Below the pieces are notes generated by a model. The model made no database searches and was not told the origin of the DNA. It worked only from the letters and a program-made list of their open reading frames with translations. Position numbers and translations under genes: made by a program. A stretch of 64,000 bases of DNA, from NCBI RefSeq assembly GCF_030997045.1, contig NZ_CP116899.1, positions 1,860,001 through 1,924,000 of the forward strand. Direction: 5' to 3'. The stretch is from Microbulbifer sp. TB1203. GTDB lineage: Bacteria; Pseudomonadota; Gammaproteobacteria; Pseudomonadales; Cellvibrionaceae. Positions 45,901 through 54,425 of this stretch are shown piece by piece (position 1 is the stretch's first letter; every line of letters begins with the position of its first letter).

Positions 45901-48900
45901 CCAGTACCGCCATCAGCGAACTCCAGTCCGCCCAGATACTGCCGCCGCCGCTGGCATCCATAGCCACGCTGTGCGTGATGGTGCTGAGGTCGTTGACGTT
46001 GATCGTTACCACCGCCTGGACGTTTTCTCCAAAGGAGTCGGTAACCTGCACGGTGAGGCTGTAGGTAGCGCCACTTTCATAGTCCAGGCGGCTCACGCTG
46101 TCGGAAATGGTCAGTTCACCCGTGGTTCCGTCAACGCTGAAGAAGCCCTTTTCATTGCCGGACAACACGGCAAAGCTGACGCTGTCGCCAACGTCATTCG
46201 CATCGGCAGCGATGGTACCCAAGGAGGTTCCGCCAACGGTGTATTCATCTACCTGGAAGCTCTGGTTGGCAATTGTCGGCGCGGCATTGGTGGCGATCGA
46301 GACTCCGCTTTGCAGCAACAGCCGGGCCGTACCCGCGCTGTAAACTTCATAGGTCACGCCATCGACCATTGCGGTTTCGCCGCTCGATACCCACTGCTGG
46401 CTGGTGGAGTAGACCTTGTCGTCGGCGTCGCCCTTCACCATCACCTGGGTGGTTCCACTGATGCTTTTATTGAAGCTCAGTGCATTGGCGCCGGTGCCGC
46501 GGATATCGATGATTTCCACACTGCGCACGCGACTGCTGGCGGCCGCCAGGTTTAAAAACAGGTTGGCGCCCTCAAGCTGAAGCGTATCGGTTCCGGTGCC
46601 GCCATCTATGCGCACGAAGTCGGTATCGGAAATGACGATGGCATCGTCTCCAGGACCGGCGTAGATAACGTCAGCGCCGCCGTAGCCGTTGATGGTGTCG
46701 TTGCCCGCGCCCGCCGCAATGCTGTCCGGCCAGTTGCTGGTACCGCTAATGGCGTCGTCCCCGGCGGTTCCCCAGTGGGTGACATTGTCGCCCTGGCCCA
46801 GCATCAGGTAAAAGGCACCGGCGTTGTTCAAAGCGCTGTTATCCGCTTCCGGCGCACCGAACAGCGCGTCGGCAATGCCGTCGCCGTTGACATCGCGCGC
46901 ACGGCCAATCCAGTGGCCCAGGCCGTCGCCGGTATTGCCGCTGGTATAAAATCCGCCGGAACCGGCGACTACGTCACTCAGGTTCACCGCCGTGGTATCG
47001 GCCTTACCGTAGACTACATAAATGCGGCCGTTGTTACTGTCGGCGTAGGGGTCGCCGATGGCGATATCGTCGTAGCCGTCGCCATTGATGTCTCCCAGGC
47101 CGCCAATAGTGCCAAAAACCACATCCAATTTAGCGTGGTACTTGGCCGATGCATTGTTGCGAATCACGAAGCCGCCATTGCCCGCGGCGATATCCTGCAG
47201 GTTAATCGTGGCTTTATCAGTGGTACCGAAAATGATATAGCCGGTGGGATATTGGATGCTGCTACAGCAGCCGGAGTCGACGGCCATCAGAGCGATATCG
47301 TCCAGGCCGTCGGCATTCACATCGCCGACAGCGGCTGTGGTGAAGCCGGGGTACGAATTTGCACCGTTGACGGTGTCAAAACCATAGGTGCCGCTTTCGG
47401 GTGACAGGTTAATGCCGACATCCCCATTGGCAAGTTGGTTATTGTAGACAAGGTCACCACCCACATGGCCAAAAATCAGCACATTGGATTCGTTGGATTT
47501 CTGGTACCAATCGCCGTTAACCACAAAGTCCAGCAAACCATCGCTATTAAAATCCCCGACTGGCAATACGGAACTGGCGAAGGGAAAGCCCGATGATACC
47601 GAGCGATTGCTGGCTCTTACTACAAAGCCGCCGTCGTTGTCGCTCGCGGCAATGCTCGTCAGATTCACCAACTCACCGTCCGCTTTGCCATAGACGGTAT
47701 AGACAAGATTATTGTCAGTAGACCAGCTGGCTGACATAACACTGTCCGTGCCCAGGTGATCCTTATGAGAGAATTCTCCCAACGTGATATCCGCAAGGCC
47801 ATCGCCGTTCACATCGCCAACCACAATGGAACCGCCGACATGGTCTTTGCCGTAGGCACCGTAAATAGCGAAACCTCCGGCATCGGTGCTGGAGGCAATA
47901 GCGGACAGCTCCACGGTCGCGGTGTCCGCCTTGCCGAACACCACATAGGCCGCGCCCGACTCTCCCCCATTGACTGAAGCAAAGGGTGCGCCGACGACGA
48001 CGTCGTCCAGGCCGTCGCCATTGATGTCGCCGCCGCCGACAGCCATTCCGGCTCTATGACCGGCTCCGGCACCGTTAATCATAAATCCATTATTGCCTGC
48101 CGACACCGCGCTAAAGTCCGGCAAGGTACCCGTGCCGTTGCCGAATAGCACGTAGGCCCTGCCAGCATTGGTCCCGTTGCTATCGTCCAGCGGCACACCG
48201 ACGATGACGTCGTCATAGCCGTCGCCATTCACATCGCCCGCGCCAGTCACCGCCCAGCCGTTCCAGTCGTCGCTTGCGATTCCCTGTATGACCTGGGCGT
48301 CCGAGTTTAGCGCGTCCTGAACATTGTTTACCGAGACCATCAGCGTCTGGGTGCTGACCTGCCCGGTTCCGTCGGTGACTTCAATGGCGAGATCGAATTG
48401 GGTGATGCCGCTTTCATAATCGAGCTTTGTGCTGTCGGTCACGCGAATTTCGCCGGTGCGCGGGTCGATAGTAAACGCGCCGCTGTCATTGCCGCCGGTA
48501 ATGGCATAGGTATAGTTCTCGATACCCACTGCCCAGCTACCCGCTTCCAGAACGACATAGTTCAGCTTGAAATTGCCATACTTGCTTGGAAGCGAACTTT
48601 CATTTTCGTAATGCAAATATCCGGAGAAACTGTTGCTGGCGATATTGGTAAAGCGCCACGCAGAATCCTGGATATCATCGTCGGCGGGTTGGACAAAAAC
48701 CACCGGCTGGGTATAGCTTCTGGACAGGCTAATGGTCGGTGCGTTGCCGCGGCTGGTATCGGAGATATCGACGGCGCCGGTTTCGCCAATGACTGCGCCA
48801 CCGGTGTCCGTTAGCACACCGCTTCCCTGCAGCATTAACAGGCTGACCGCCTCCGCCGCATGAGCGCCATCGTCAAGTTCGTCCATATAGACCTTGATCT

Positions 48901-49597
48901 GGCTTTTGCTGAGCTGATTGATGCCCACGCCGGTTTGGTTGACATCGTTACTGGTGGCAACACTCGTCAGGACATTCGGTGTGTTACTGAAAGGACCGGT
49001 AAAACCGATGGTTGCATCCGCTTCCGTTACCGTCGAACCGGTTTGTGTCGCCTCGAACGGAAATCCGCTCCAGATACCTTCGCTCGCCGCGCTGACGGCG
49101 AGCCAGCCGATGGTTTCAGAGCCTCCGACACTGTCAATGGAGGTGACGACACTGCCACCACCAATTTGCAGATCGGTTTCCAGAATGCCTTCAAACCCGA
49201 TGGTCGACGCATTTTTCTGGCGCGGGCGAAACAGGATTTCATACCCTTTTTTTGAGGTTTTTCCCGTATAGGAATAGGTGTCTATCGAATAGATAACGCC
49301 GTAATCGCCGGTACTCTGGATCTGGCTGAACACGATCGGCGTTGTGGTGAAAGCGCTACCGAAATGAATTTGTTCATAATCTTCTCCACGCGTGCTCCAA
49401 CTGCTCGCGCTGCGGATGCCCACATCCAGCTGCAGCGTCGACGTATAGCCGCCGCCAGTTGCGGAAACCTGGCCGACCAACGTCCCATTGGCGGTGTTCT
49501 CGTCGATCGTATAGCTCTCTACGTTAAGGACGGGCTGTGAATAGGCCTGGTGGCAAAGACCTATCCCTATTAAAAATAGCCCCATTGACTTTTTCAT
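42932..49597 (-). CDS. Giant multidomain surface/exported protein
   Basis: 2221 residues from the ATG at 49597 (AAGGGA upstream; MKKSMGLFLIGIGLCHQAYS signal peptide). Domains in order: cadherin-like start, H-type-lectin-like beta region (~40-250), a cadherin repeat (~365-435), seven FG-GAP repeats each with a DxNxDG-type calcium loop (~445-940), an RTX-like GAGNDTINGYGGADVIYAGPG block (~975), another cadherin-like domain (~1115-1210), a beta-rich unknown region (~1215-1650), two LamG domains (~1725-1880 and ~1915-2075) and a C-terminal Ig/VCBS-like domain. Likely a Ca2+-dependent adhesin or glycan-binding surface protein. It is not a TpsA: no FhaB-type secretion domain is seen. Confidence 0.85.
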   Translation of the reverse strand: MKKSMGLFLIGIGLCHQAYSQPVLNVESYTIDENTANGTLVGQVSATGGGYTSTLQLDVGIRSASSWSTRGEDYEQIHFGSAFTTTPIVFSQIQSTGDYGVIYSIDTYSYTGKTSKKGYEILFRPRQKNASTIGFEGILETDLQIGGGSVVTSIDSVGGSETIGWLAVSAASEGIWSGFPFEATQTGSTVTEADATIGFTGPFSNTPNVLTSVATSNDVNQTGVGINQLSKSQIKVYMDELDDGAHAAEAVSLLMLQGSGVLTDTGGAVIGETGAVDISDTSRGNAPTISLSRSYTQPVVFVQPADDDIQDSAWRFTNIASNSFSGYLHYENESSLPSKYGNFKLNYVVLEAGSWAVGIENYTYAITGGNDSGAFTIDPRTGEIRVTDSTKLDYESGITQFDLAIEVTDGTGQVSTQTLMVSVNNVQDALNSDAQVIQGIASDDWNGWAVTGAGDVNGDGYDDVIVGVPLDDSNGTNAGRAYVLFGNGTGTLPDFSAVSAGNNGFMINGAGAGHRAGMAVGGGDINGDGLDDVVVGAPFASVNGGESGAAYVVFGKADTATVELSAIASSTDAGGFAIYGAYGKDHVGGSIVVGDVNGDGLADITLGEFSHKDHLGTDSVMSASWSTDNNLVYTVYGKADGELVNLTSIAASDNDGGFVVRASNRSVSSGFPFASSVLPVGDFNSDGLLDFVVNGDWYQKSNESNVLIFGHVGGDLVYNNQLANGDVGINLSPESGTYGFDTVNGANSYPGFTTAAVGDVNADGLDDIALMAVDSGCCSSIQYPTGYIIFGTTDKATINLQDIAAGNGGFVIRNNASAKYHAKLDVVFGTIGGLGDINGDGYDDIAIGDPYADSNNGRIYVVYGKADTTAVNLSDVVAGSGGFYTSGNTGDGLGHWIGRARDVNGDGIADALFGAPEADNSALNNAGAFYLMLGQGDNVTHWGTAGDDAISGTSNWPDSIAAGAGNDTINGYGGADVIYAGPGDDAIVISDTDFVRIDGGTGTDTLQLEGANLFLNLAAASSRVRSVEIIDIRGTGANALSFNKSISGTTQVMVKGDADDKVYSTSQQWVSSGETAMVDGVTYEVYSAGTARLLLQSGVSIATNAAPTIANQSFQVDEYTVGGTSLGTIAADANDVGDSVSFAVLSGNEKGFFSVDGTTGELTISDSVSRLDYESGATYSLTVQVTDSFGENVQAVVTINVNDLSTITHSVAMDASGGGSIWADWSSLMAVLGQDNTLTKTSTYDLGAVPGLPIDSEVMDLSMAGNLSILTELEFNGGTVEANLPVDFSVSYPDEVQPGGRIEVVTSLALKDGAKFTATSPSFRAEAKLSLSDYDFSVGTELPAYISSEIGGFNERISGDYASYSESISSSSGTATGTAVSGNSLRLEGQISLPEWVDEVVYTPSDWDELAMSLSGEKEGCKDEFFASSNGDDLYYKMKYSVLESYLWATADLHQTFSIELIPTAVLTLEDGTKHTFDPRTSLIMTPDAANDSNGDGIIEASLSVTLNPVFTNDTVLNAGVRVPFKTAQASYNIQEATCTPTNVYFYGAQGSVYKKGSYGSLLDEQFEFTVGDLVQDAFSYSLSDITYTEKLSFDLCDGTGTACAAALNTPPEASSVMVAGAPREGYTLSGSYEYSDVDGDAESGSTYQWNMAPDLAGTTVTTLGTGSSYALGQGVGGNYLQFCVIPSDGTESGSRACSGWVYVEGQEASLLNAGFHKALYLNGTNQYARVPLNGTFNPATTSFTVETWVKVDALGGMNRHIFQQLDSSGPGRTLLGLYRDGQIFSWLGNSGTYSSTRLTVDTWYHIALTYDATTSTVRMYLNGELEAETLKNAEASYGDIVLGPNKLLSGDWLEGALDETRVWTDARSQEQIRQHMNLAVSPSEPNLLFYYNYDQDNSDTLTDRTANYYNATLYNSPGYIYSTDNSLSFDGNGDYIQVANDPQLEFGTGDFSVEAWVYADPNSTGSYRNIVGKKLGGYAKAGWLLRLDWIDSKLRPGFFLADGSQALWVIDANEITRGTWIHLAGTVDRSTNTATLYVNGQAVKSGSTANIASVNAATVLRIGAWSTINHSYWKGGIDEVRIWNKTLTQAEIASNMQKRFDTPPANLAAYYTFENGKADDMSGNGHDGFLAGDTAPARRGIAVATRGSAVLSGVLPIGGGEMCRIDTGPAYGSVTLDENSGEFIYTPDDAYYIGSDSFSYYILGSDGSYSHSEKVGVTVE

Positions 49598-49648
49598 TTT
49601 ATTCCCTTGAGTTAGTTGAATCTTGAACAAATGCGCCGCGCTCCACGA

Positions 49649-50068
49649 TCAGTGCGGCGGCGAGCTGCTGAAGCTGTGCAGCACCAGTTCCTGTGCCTCC
49701 AGGTCCAGGAAACTGCTGGCCTGTATCTGCAAACCATCGCGTCTCCAGGCGCGCTGGTCGTGATCGTTCAGCGAAACCATCACCAGGTTGACGCCCGGTT
49801 TGAACAGTCCGTCAGGCAGGTGCTGGTGGGGGCCGTAGACCCGCCGCACTTTTCTGCCGTTGATGTAGAGGTGGCCGTGCCCTGTCGGCCGTCGCCCCTT
49901 CATAGCCAGCTCCGGCGGCCCCATCTGGAAGTCCACCACGTGGATATAGAGGTTCAGGCCCGAAATCTCGTCGCGGTAGAAGCGCAGGGAAATTTTTGGC
50001 ACTGGATTGGCTGCGGGAACTTCCAGGGCTGCAACATTGGTCATGATCATTTTCTGTACATCTGTCAA
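49649..50068 (-). CDS. Small beta-sandwich protein of the GHGHLY/ND-H type
   Basis: 139 residues, no signal peptide from the ATG at 50068; later in-frame ATGs (50050, 50044) are alternatives. A beta-rich domain with HVVDFQMGPPEL, the conserved GHGHLYINGRKVRRVYGPHQHLP and VMVSLNDHDQRAWRRDG motifs, known from small proteins of unknown function often found with copper or cell-surface genes. Lies 51 nt upstream of the giant gene on the same strand, so the two are probably cotranscribed. A decayed paralogue exists at 53041-53389. Confidence 0.6.
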   Translation of the reverse strand: MTDVQKMIMTNVAALEVPAANPVPKISLRFYRDEISGLNLYIHVVDFQMGPPELAMKGRRPTGHGHLYINGRKVRRVYGPHQHLPDGLFKPGVNLVMVSLNDHDQRAWRRDGLQIQASSFLDLEAQELVLHSFSSSPPH

Positions 50069-50325
50069 ATTGAGTTTGGGTATGATCCCTTGGGGCTTTC
50101 AGCCTGCCCGACAGTCAATCCTTTCACTGATAAGTAATTACGAAAAAGGAGTACCAAAACCCTCAAGAACTGGAATTGCTTCTTTAAATGCTCAATAACT
50201 AATCAGAAGCTTCGGGTTTCCAGGGCAGCGCTTTTACGGTGAGAAAAGTAACAGCGAAATTTGAGGGAAATTTGAGGAACTGGAGCTGTATCCCGCCTTT
50301 TCGTGACCACCAGGGCAGACGCTGA
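50069..50325. other. Intergenic stretch with tandem 11-bp repeat, site C
   Basis: 257 bp without a gene. AAATTTGAGGG (50257-50267) directly followed by AAATTTGAGGA (50268-50278), 189 bp upstream of the small beta-sandwich/giant gene unit and next to the truncated end of the TpsB gene. Confidence 0.65.
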
Positions 50326-51450
50326 TCAAAACACCTGTTTCTGAGTGTTTTTTGTACGGACCCACAACTTTATCCTTTTGTCGTGCAGCCGTCCGACGAT
50401 GCTGTCGTCGGTGAGTGCCTGCCATTCGAAATCGCCGCCGATACGCAAGGTGAGATCGCGCGTGCGAACCAGGGCGTAGTCAAGGCCGGCGCTCGCCCGC
50501 TGTGCCTTGCCTTCGAGCTCGAGCTCGCGACCGGTATCGTCGATGTTTTCGTAGGTGAGCGTACTGAGGTCAAGGTGCGCCTTCGGTCCGCCGATGAATA
50601 GCGGCATGTCGAAACCGAGGCGGCCGTAGCGCATGCCTTCGGAGGCGAGGACCTGCACACGGGTGTCGTCGCCAAAGCCGGAAATATCGGCCAGGCTGAG
50701 CAGACCGGTTTGCTGCGCACGGCCGGTGCTGTGGCTACCGTGATTGTCCGCCGATAGCGCCGCGCCAAAGACCGGCGCCTGCTCGACATCAATGATCAGA
50801 CGACTGGTATTGGGGCTATCGCCCGCTTGCAGGCGCGCCCTGGTGCTTACACCGGGCAGGTCGTTTAACCGCAACAGGGTTTCTTCCAGGTCTCGCCTGG
50901 TCAGGTGATCGGACGTGACACGACCTTGAATCATGCCGCGCAAAACCCGGTTGCGGATGCGGACGCCGGTACCCGGGGCGAATTCGACTTTCTCGATCAG
51001 CCCTTCGATGATTTCGATGGTGATCACGCCGTTGGTGATGTCCTGGGGGGGCAGGACGGCGCGGGCCAGAAGAAAACCCTGTTGCTGAAGCGTATAGGTA
51101 ATACGGTCAGCCAGTGCCTGCAACCCGGCAACCCCGAGCCTGAGGCCCTCCACCTCCACAGAGCCCGCACCTCCGGCTTCGGCGAGAAGTTCTACCTTGC
51201 CGGTATAGCGGATTTCCTTGACCAGGACGGTTTCGCCGGTTTCGGACTCTACTGCGGGCGCTTTGTCCGGTGTTTCGTCCGGTTGGGGAATCCGGTTTTC
51301 CAGGCGCTCCAGCTCCCTTGCCCGCTCCTGTTCGCGCAGCAAAGATCCCGCGTCTTGTTGAACCTGCGCAGACACCAAAGCGGGCATACAAACAAGTGCC
51401 CCCGCAAAGAGCCCACAGAGATGAAGCTTCCCAGATAAACCACGTTCCAC
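50326..51450 (-). CDS. Truncated two-partner-secretion transporter (TpsB/ShlB-FhaC family)
   Basis: 374 residues from a GTG start (GGGGGAG upstream). Signal peptide (LCGLFAGALVCMPALVSAQ), Gln/Glu-rich linker, two POTRA domains (ETVLVKEIRYTGKVELL; VITIEIIEGLIEKVEFAPGTG; RRDLEETLLRLNDLPGVSTRARL) and the first strands of the outer-membrane barrel. Family members are about 550-600 residues; this one ends after LHDKRIKLWVRTKNTQKQVF, so about half of the barrel is missing. No TpsA partner is nearby. Probably a pseudogene remnant, although the POTRA part could still be exported. The 11-bp repeat site D is 135 bp upstream. Confidence 0.75.
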   Translation of the reverse strand: MERGLSGKLHLCGLFAGALVCMPALVSAQVQQDAGSLLREQERARELERLENRIPQPDETPDKAPAVESETGETVLVKEIRYTGKVELLAEAGGAGSVEVEGLRLGVAGLQALADRITYTLQQQGFLLARAVLPPQDITNGVITIEIIEGLIEKVEFAPGTGVRIRNRVLRGMIQGRVTSDHLTRRDLEETLLRLNDLPGVSTRARLQAGDSPNTSRLIIDVEQAPVFGAALSADNHGSHSTGRAQQTGLLSLADISGFGDDTRVQVLASEGMRYGRLGFDMPLFIGGPKAHLDLSTLTYENIDDTGRELELEGKAQRASAGLDYALVRTRDLTLRIGGDFEWQALTDDSIVGRLHDKRIKLWVRTKNTQKQVF

Positions 51451-51878
51451 AAAAATCTCCCCCCAAAAAAAGGCCCCGAACTTTTTATCGCCCGCACAAT
51501 CGTTCCGTCGAGTATGCGGAATTTCGGATATATCTCAGTTTTCTTCCGTTCTCTGGCCAGATAGAGATGACAAGGGTAGCGCCCAAATGTGGGGGAAATT
51601 TGAGGATCAATTTTCGCCCACCGGCCGGTGCAACAGGAGAAGGCCGGCGCACGGTCTTCCCCGCGCCACGTATAGCAGCTGCGCCAAGTATCACGGCTCG
51701 CCGTCCGCTGGCGCCTTGAGTTAAAAACGCGCGCCACAGTAGCGTCAACGAGCGTTTCAACACAATAGAATCAAGCGGATACAGGCGATTATTATCAATA
51801 CGCGCAAATTTCCGGTCTTCCGGTAGTCAGTTTGCGCAGACCCTTCTGGCCGTACTGGTCATATCCGAAGACGGGGAA
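51451..51878. other. Intergenic stretch with tandem 11-bp repeat, site D
   Basis: 428 bp without a convincing gene. AAATGTGGGGG (51585-51595) followed directly by AAATTTGAGGA (51596-51606), 135 bp upstream of the TpsB start. The DNA around 51480-51560 is AT-richer. Confidence 0.6.
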
Positions 51879-52913
51879 TCACATTTTTGCGATCCAATGC
51901 CGCCATTCACTGCCCGCGCGAACGTCCACATCCCGAATGCCCGCCTCCGCCAGCCGCTCCCGCGCCAGGGCGCGTACCTGTCCCGGCGTCATACCGTAAA
52001 GCGCGCGAAATGCCCGCCCGAGATTGGCCTTGTGGCTAAAGCAGTGTGCCTCGGCGATCTCTTCGATCGTGCGATGCCTCTGTACCGGATCGGTCAGTGC
52101 CTCGCGAACAAGTGCCAGGCGCTGCCTGCGCAGCCATGATGCAAATCCTCCGAAGGATTCAAACAGGTAGCTGAGTTTACGCAGGGAGATTCCGAACTGT
52201 CCGGCCACCTGCTCAGCGGTAATATCCGCGTTCGGCAACGCCCCCTTTACATGACGGCAAATGGTATTGAGGAGCGCGTTTTCCACGCCCAGGATTGTCT
52301 CTTCCCTATCGGTGCAGCCATTGAGCGCGGCAGCGGCGAGCCCCAGCGTCGGCGAGATCACCGCCCGGGCATCTTCAATGGTCATGGACGCTGCCTGCTC
52401 CATCAGTGCCTGTAAATGGCTACGCAGCAAGGCCACAAGAGGTTTCTGACCGGAAAGAATGCGCATAGAGTGAATGTCCGGCGCCTCGAGCGAAGGAGAC
52501 AGGAGACGGCGCGGTATGATCAGGTTGATTGCGTCGGAGCGCGCCGCAAGACTCGAAAGCGGTTGCGCCAGATCGGTGATCCAGAGATCGCCAGGTTGAG
52601 TGCTGTTTATTTCGCCTTTATTATCGCGCCGTGCAACCCCTCCCGTCAGGTAAAATTGCAGCAGATAATGATCAACCCCATCGCGGCCGATGCGCAGGTT
52701 GGAACGCTCATAGCTCTGGGCACCGACATGCGCGCTGGCCAGCATGAGGTCACCCAACATGTAGGCATCTATGGACGCCTGGAATGCCTCGCCCGACACA
52801 TCATTCACGCGCGCATCAAACATCACATCGATGCTTTCATACCAGGCCGTCAACGTTTCTTTCGGGGTCATCCCGTGGGTGTCAAATCGGGAATGAGGAA
52901 TTTTTTCGCTCAA
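51879..52913 (-). CDS. AraC-family transcriptional regulator
   Basis: 344 residues from a TTG start at 52913; the first ATG (52871) would remove residues (FDTHGMTPKETLTAWYES) that look like part of the AraC-binding-like-2 domain. N-terminal sensing domain (~15-190, YLLQFYLTGGVARRDNKGE; PGDLWITDLAQPL), C-terminal double HTH (~220-325) with ITAEQVAGQFGISLRKLSYLF and TIEEIAEAHCFSHKANLGRAFRALYGMTPGQVR. The domain is like those of regulators of aromatic or alkane pathways, but no such genes lie nearby. Located between the TpsB remnant and the decayed module copy. Confidence 0.88.
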   Translation of the reverse strand: MSEKIPHSRFDTHGMTPKETLTAWYESIDVMFDARVNDVSGEAFQASIDAYMLGDLMLASAHVGAQSYERSNLRIGRDGVDHYLLQFYLTGGVARRDNKGEINSTQPGDLWITDLAQPLSSLAARSDAINLIIPRRLLSPSLEAPDIHSMRILSGQKPLVALLRSHLQALMEQAASMTIEDARAVISPTLGLAAAALNGCTDREETILGVENALLNTICRHVKGALPNADITAEQVAGQFGISLRKLSYLFESFGGFASWLRRQRLALVREALTDPVQRHRTIEEIAEAHCFSHKANLGRAFRALYGMTPGQVRALARERLAEAGIRDVDVRAGSEWRHWIAKM

Positions 52914-52958
52914 TTGAACTTCTTCTCTTTTATAGTTTTTATCGTTTTATTGTTTTCA

Positions 52959-53012
52959 CTAGCCCGTCGGCCAGCTGGCGACACCGGCTACCGGTGCCGC
53001 CTGCTGACCCAT
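52959..53012 (-). pseudogene. 3' relic of a second ImpA-like gene
   Basis: Reading the minus strand, the last codons give QQAAPVAGVASWPTG followed by a TAG stop, matching the end of the intact metallopeptidase (FEQPVVPVDGVSAWPAG, 40394-40440) at roughly 70% of bases over about 50 bp. Only the 3' tip remains. Confidence 0.55.
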
Positions 53013-53040
53013 GCCATGCAGTAGTCATCGATTTATCTAT

Positions 53041-53389
53041 CACGGCGGCGAGCTGCTGAAACTGTGCAGCACCAGTTCCGGGGCATCCAGGTCGACAAAA
53101 CTGCTGGCAAGTCTCTGTTTGCCGTCGCGCTCCAGGCGCGAAGAGCGTGGCCGTTGAGCTCATCCAGGTCGCCGTTACCCTGGGCCGTGAGGCCGGTGTC
53201 GTAGTGGTAATCCTTGAAGTGGACGCCGCTGTCAGCGCCGATGGAGTGGCCAGACGTGGAGGTGGCAGCCCTGTCAGTGTCCGGGTCCACCAACTTGGCG
53301 GCTGCGCTCGCCATCGGCGCCGCAACCGCTTTCCGAACCGGCGGAGCAATCCCGCTCCACCCAGGCGGATTATACCCATGATCGGTTAG
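53041..53389 (-). pseudogene. Decayed copy of the small beta-sandwich gene
   Basis: The minus strand at 53041-53110 reads ASSFVDLDAPELVLHSFSSSPP, close to ASSFLDLEAQELVLHSFSSSPP of the intact gene at 49649. Further upstream LNGHALRAW corresponds to LNDHDQRAW but in another frame, so there is at least one frameshift, and the 5' part is not recognisable. A clear pseudogene of the same family. Confidence 0.75.
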
Positions 53390-53539
53390 CCGTGGCGGCA
53401 AAATCATCGAGGGAGAATGGACGAAACCGTCGTCGCCAAGCTAGTCAGCAGAAGCAACAATGATGATTTTTTATACCAATCTTCCCAGGACATAGCCCAT
53501 TCCTCGTACAGGTTTACATTTTTGTAGAGGCTATCAGGC

Positions 53540-53561
53540 AAATTTGAGGAAAATTTGAGGA
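53540..53561 (+). promoter_or_regulatory. Tandem 11-bp direct repeat, site B
   Basis: AAATTTGAGGA repeated perfectly and without a gap (53540-53550, 53551-53561), ending 131 bp before the truncated kinase gene. Same position relative to the start as site A. Confidence 0.6.
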
Positions 53562-53692
53562 TTGGTAATAAGGCGCCTTTTTCATCCGGGGTGACAAAGG
53601 GCAAAATCACTTCCGTGGCCCGCCGGGACCAGCAGTTCAGGCTGGTGGAAGACGTCACAACCTTATAGTGCTCCACATACTGGCCACCCCCT

Positions 53693-54409
53693 ATGCTTAA
53701 GAAAATCTCCCACAAACTGATGGCAACGATACTCGGGGTAACCCTGATTGCCGCCGCAGCCATCTATGCCAGTGGCTACCTTGCGGTGCGCTCCGGTCTC
53801 GGCGGTATCACCGAACAGCTCCATCGCCGCCACCTCGACAGTAACATGCTCGAGTCCATGGGCGAGGAAATCCATCAGTTGAATACCCTGATCAACGACC
53901 TGCGCACGTTGACCCAATCGGACCTGGGCGGCCTGTCCTTCCAGCGCGAACGCATACCGGCGCGGCGCTTCTTCGACGACTATGCCCACAAGGCCGCAGG
54001 CCAGTTGGAACCCCACGGCCTCAGCCTGGAACCGGATATAGAACTGGATGAAAAACTCAGCCTGTTTGCCGACAAAAGCCGTCTCAAGCAACTGCTGGAC
54101 AACCTGCTGCAGAACAGCCGGCGCTACACGGATGCAGACGGCAAGGTGCAACTCTCGCTGTATCAGGACGAACGGGAACTGGTTCTGTGCTGGCAGGACA
54201 GCGCCCCCGGCGTGCCGGCGGAGAGCCTGCCGAAACTGTTCGAGCGGCTGTACCGGGTCGAGAGTTCACGCAACCGTGCAACGGGCGGATCGGGCCTGGG
54301 GCTGTCCATCTGCAAAAGTATCGTCGAGGCACAGAACGGCGTCATTGAAGCCGGACACAGCGAACTGGGCGGACTGGCGATCACCTGCCGTCTACCGTTG
54401 ATGACCTGA
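53693..54409 (+). CDS. Histidine kinase copy B with internal deletion (no sensor, HAMP or H box)
   Basis: 238 residues. Residues 1-49 equal the start of copy A (TM1 and the first periplasmic residues, ending HRRHLDS), then the frame jumps to NMLESMGEEIHQLNTL, the second DHp helix, and continues through an intact HATPase_c domain (LKQLLDNLLQNSRRYT, WQDSAPGVP, GGSGLGLSI). The phospho-accepting histidine, TM2 and HAMP are gone, but the frame, start and downstream regulator are preserved. It could bind ATP and the regulator or the intact kinase without autophosphorylating, or be a dying gene. It overlies the same spacing to the response regulator (16 nt). Confidence 0.85.
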   Translation: MLKKISHKLMATILGVTLIAAAAIYASGYLAVRSGLGGITEQLHRRHLDSNMLESMGEEIHQLNTLINDLRTLTQSDLGGLSFQRERIPARRFFDDYAHKAAGQLEPHGLSLEPDIELDEKLSLFADKSRLKQLLDNLLQNSRRYTDADGKVQLSLYQDERELVLCWQDSAPGVPAESLPKLFERLYRVESSRNRATGGSGLGLSICKSIVEAQNGVIEAGHSELGGLAITCRLPLMT

Positions 54410-54425
54410 CAGGGGAGAAGGGTTT

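Noticed and set aside
49245..49262. Single TTTGAGG match inside the giant gene
   Set aside because: Only one half-site with no 11-bp partner and located in coding sequence.
42932..49597. Giant protein as the TpsA partner of the nearby TpsB
   Set aside because: It has a plain Sec signal peptide, no FhaB-type N-terminal secretion domain and no beta-helix repeats, and the TpsB is truncated.
53404..53763. Minus-strand open frame (with LYKNVNLYEEWAMSWEDWY) conserved upstream of both kinase copies
   Set aside because: The peptide is identical in both copies only because the DNA is duplicated; a one-base length difference upstream breaks the frame in copy A and substitutions are not biased to silent sites. 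It may be the end of an old gene, but I do not call it as active.
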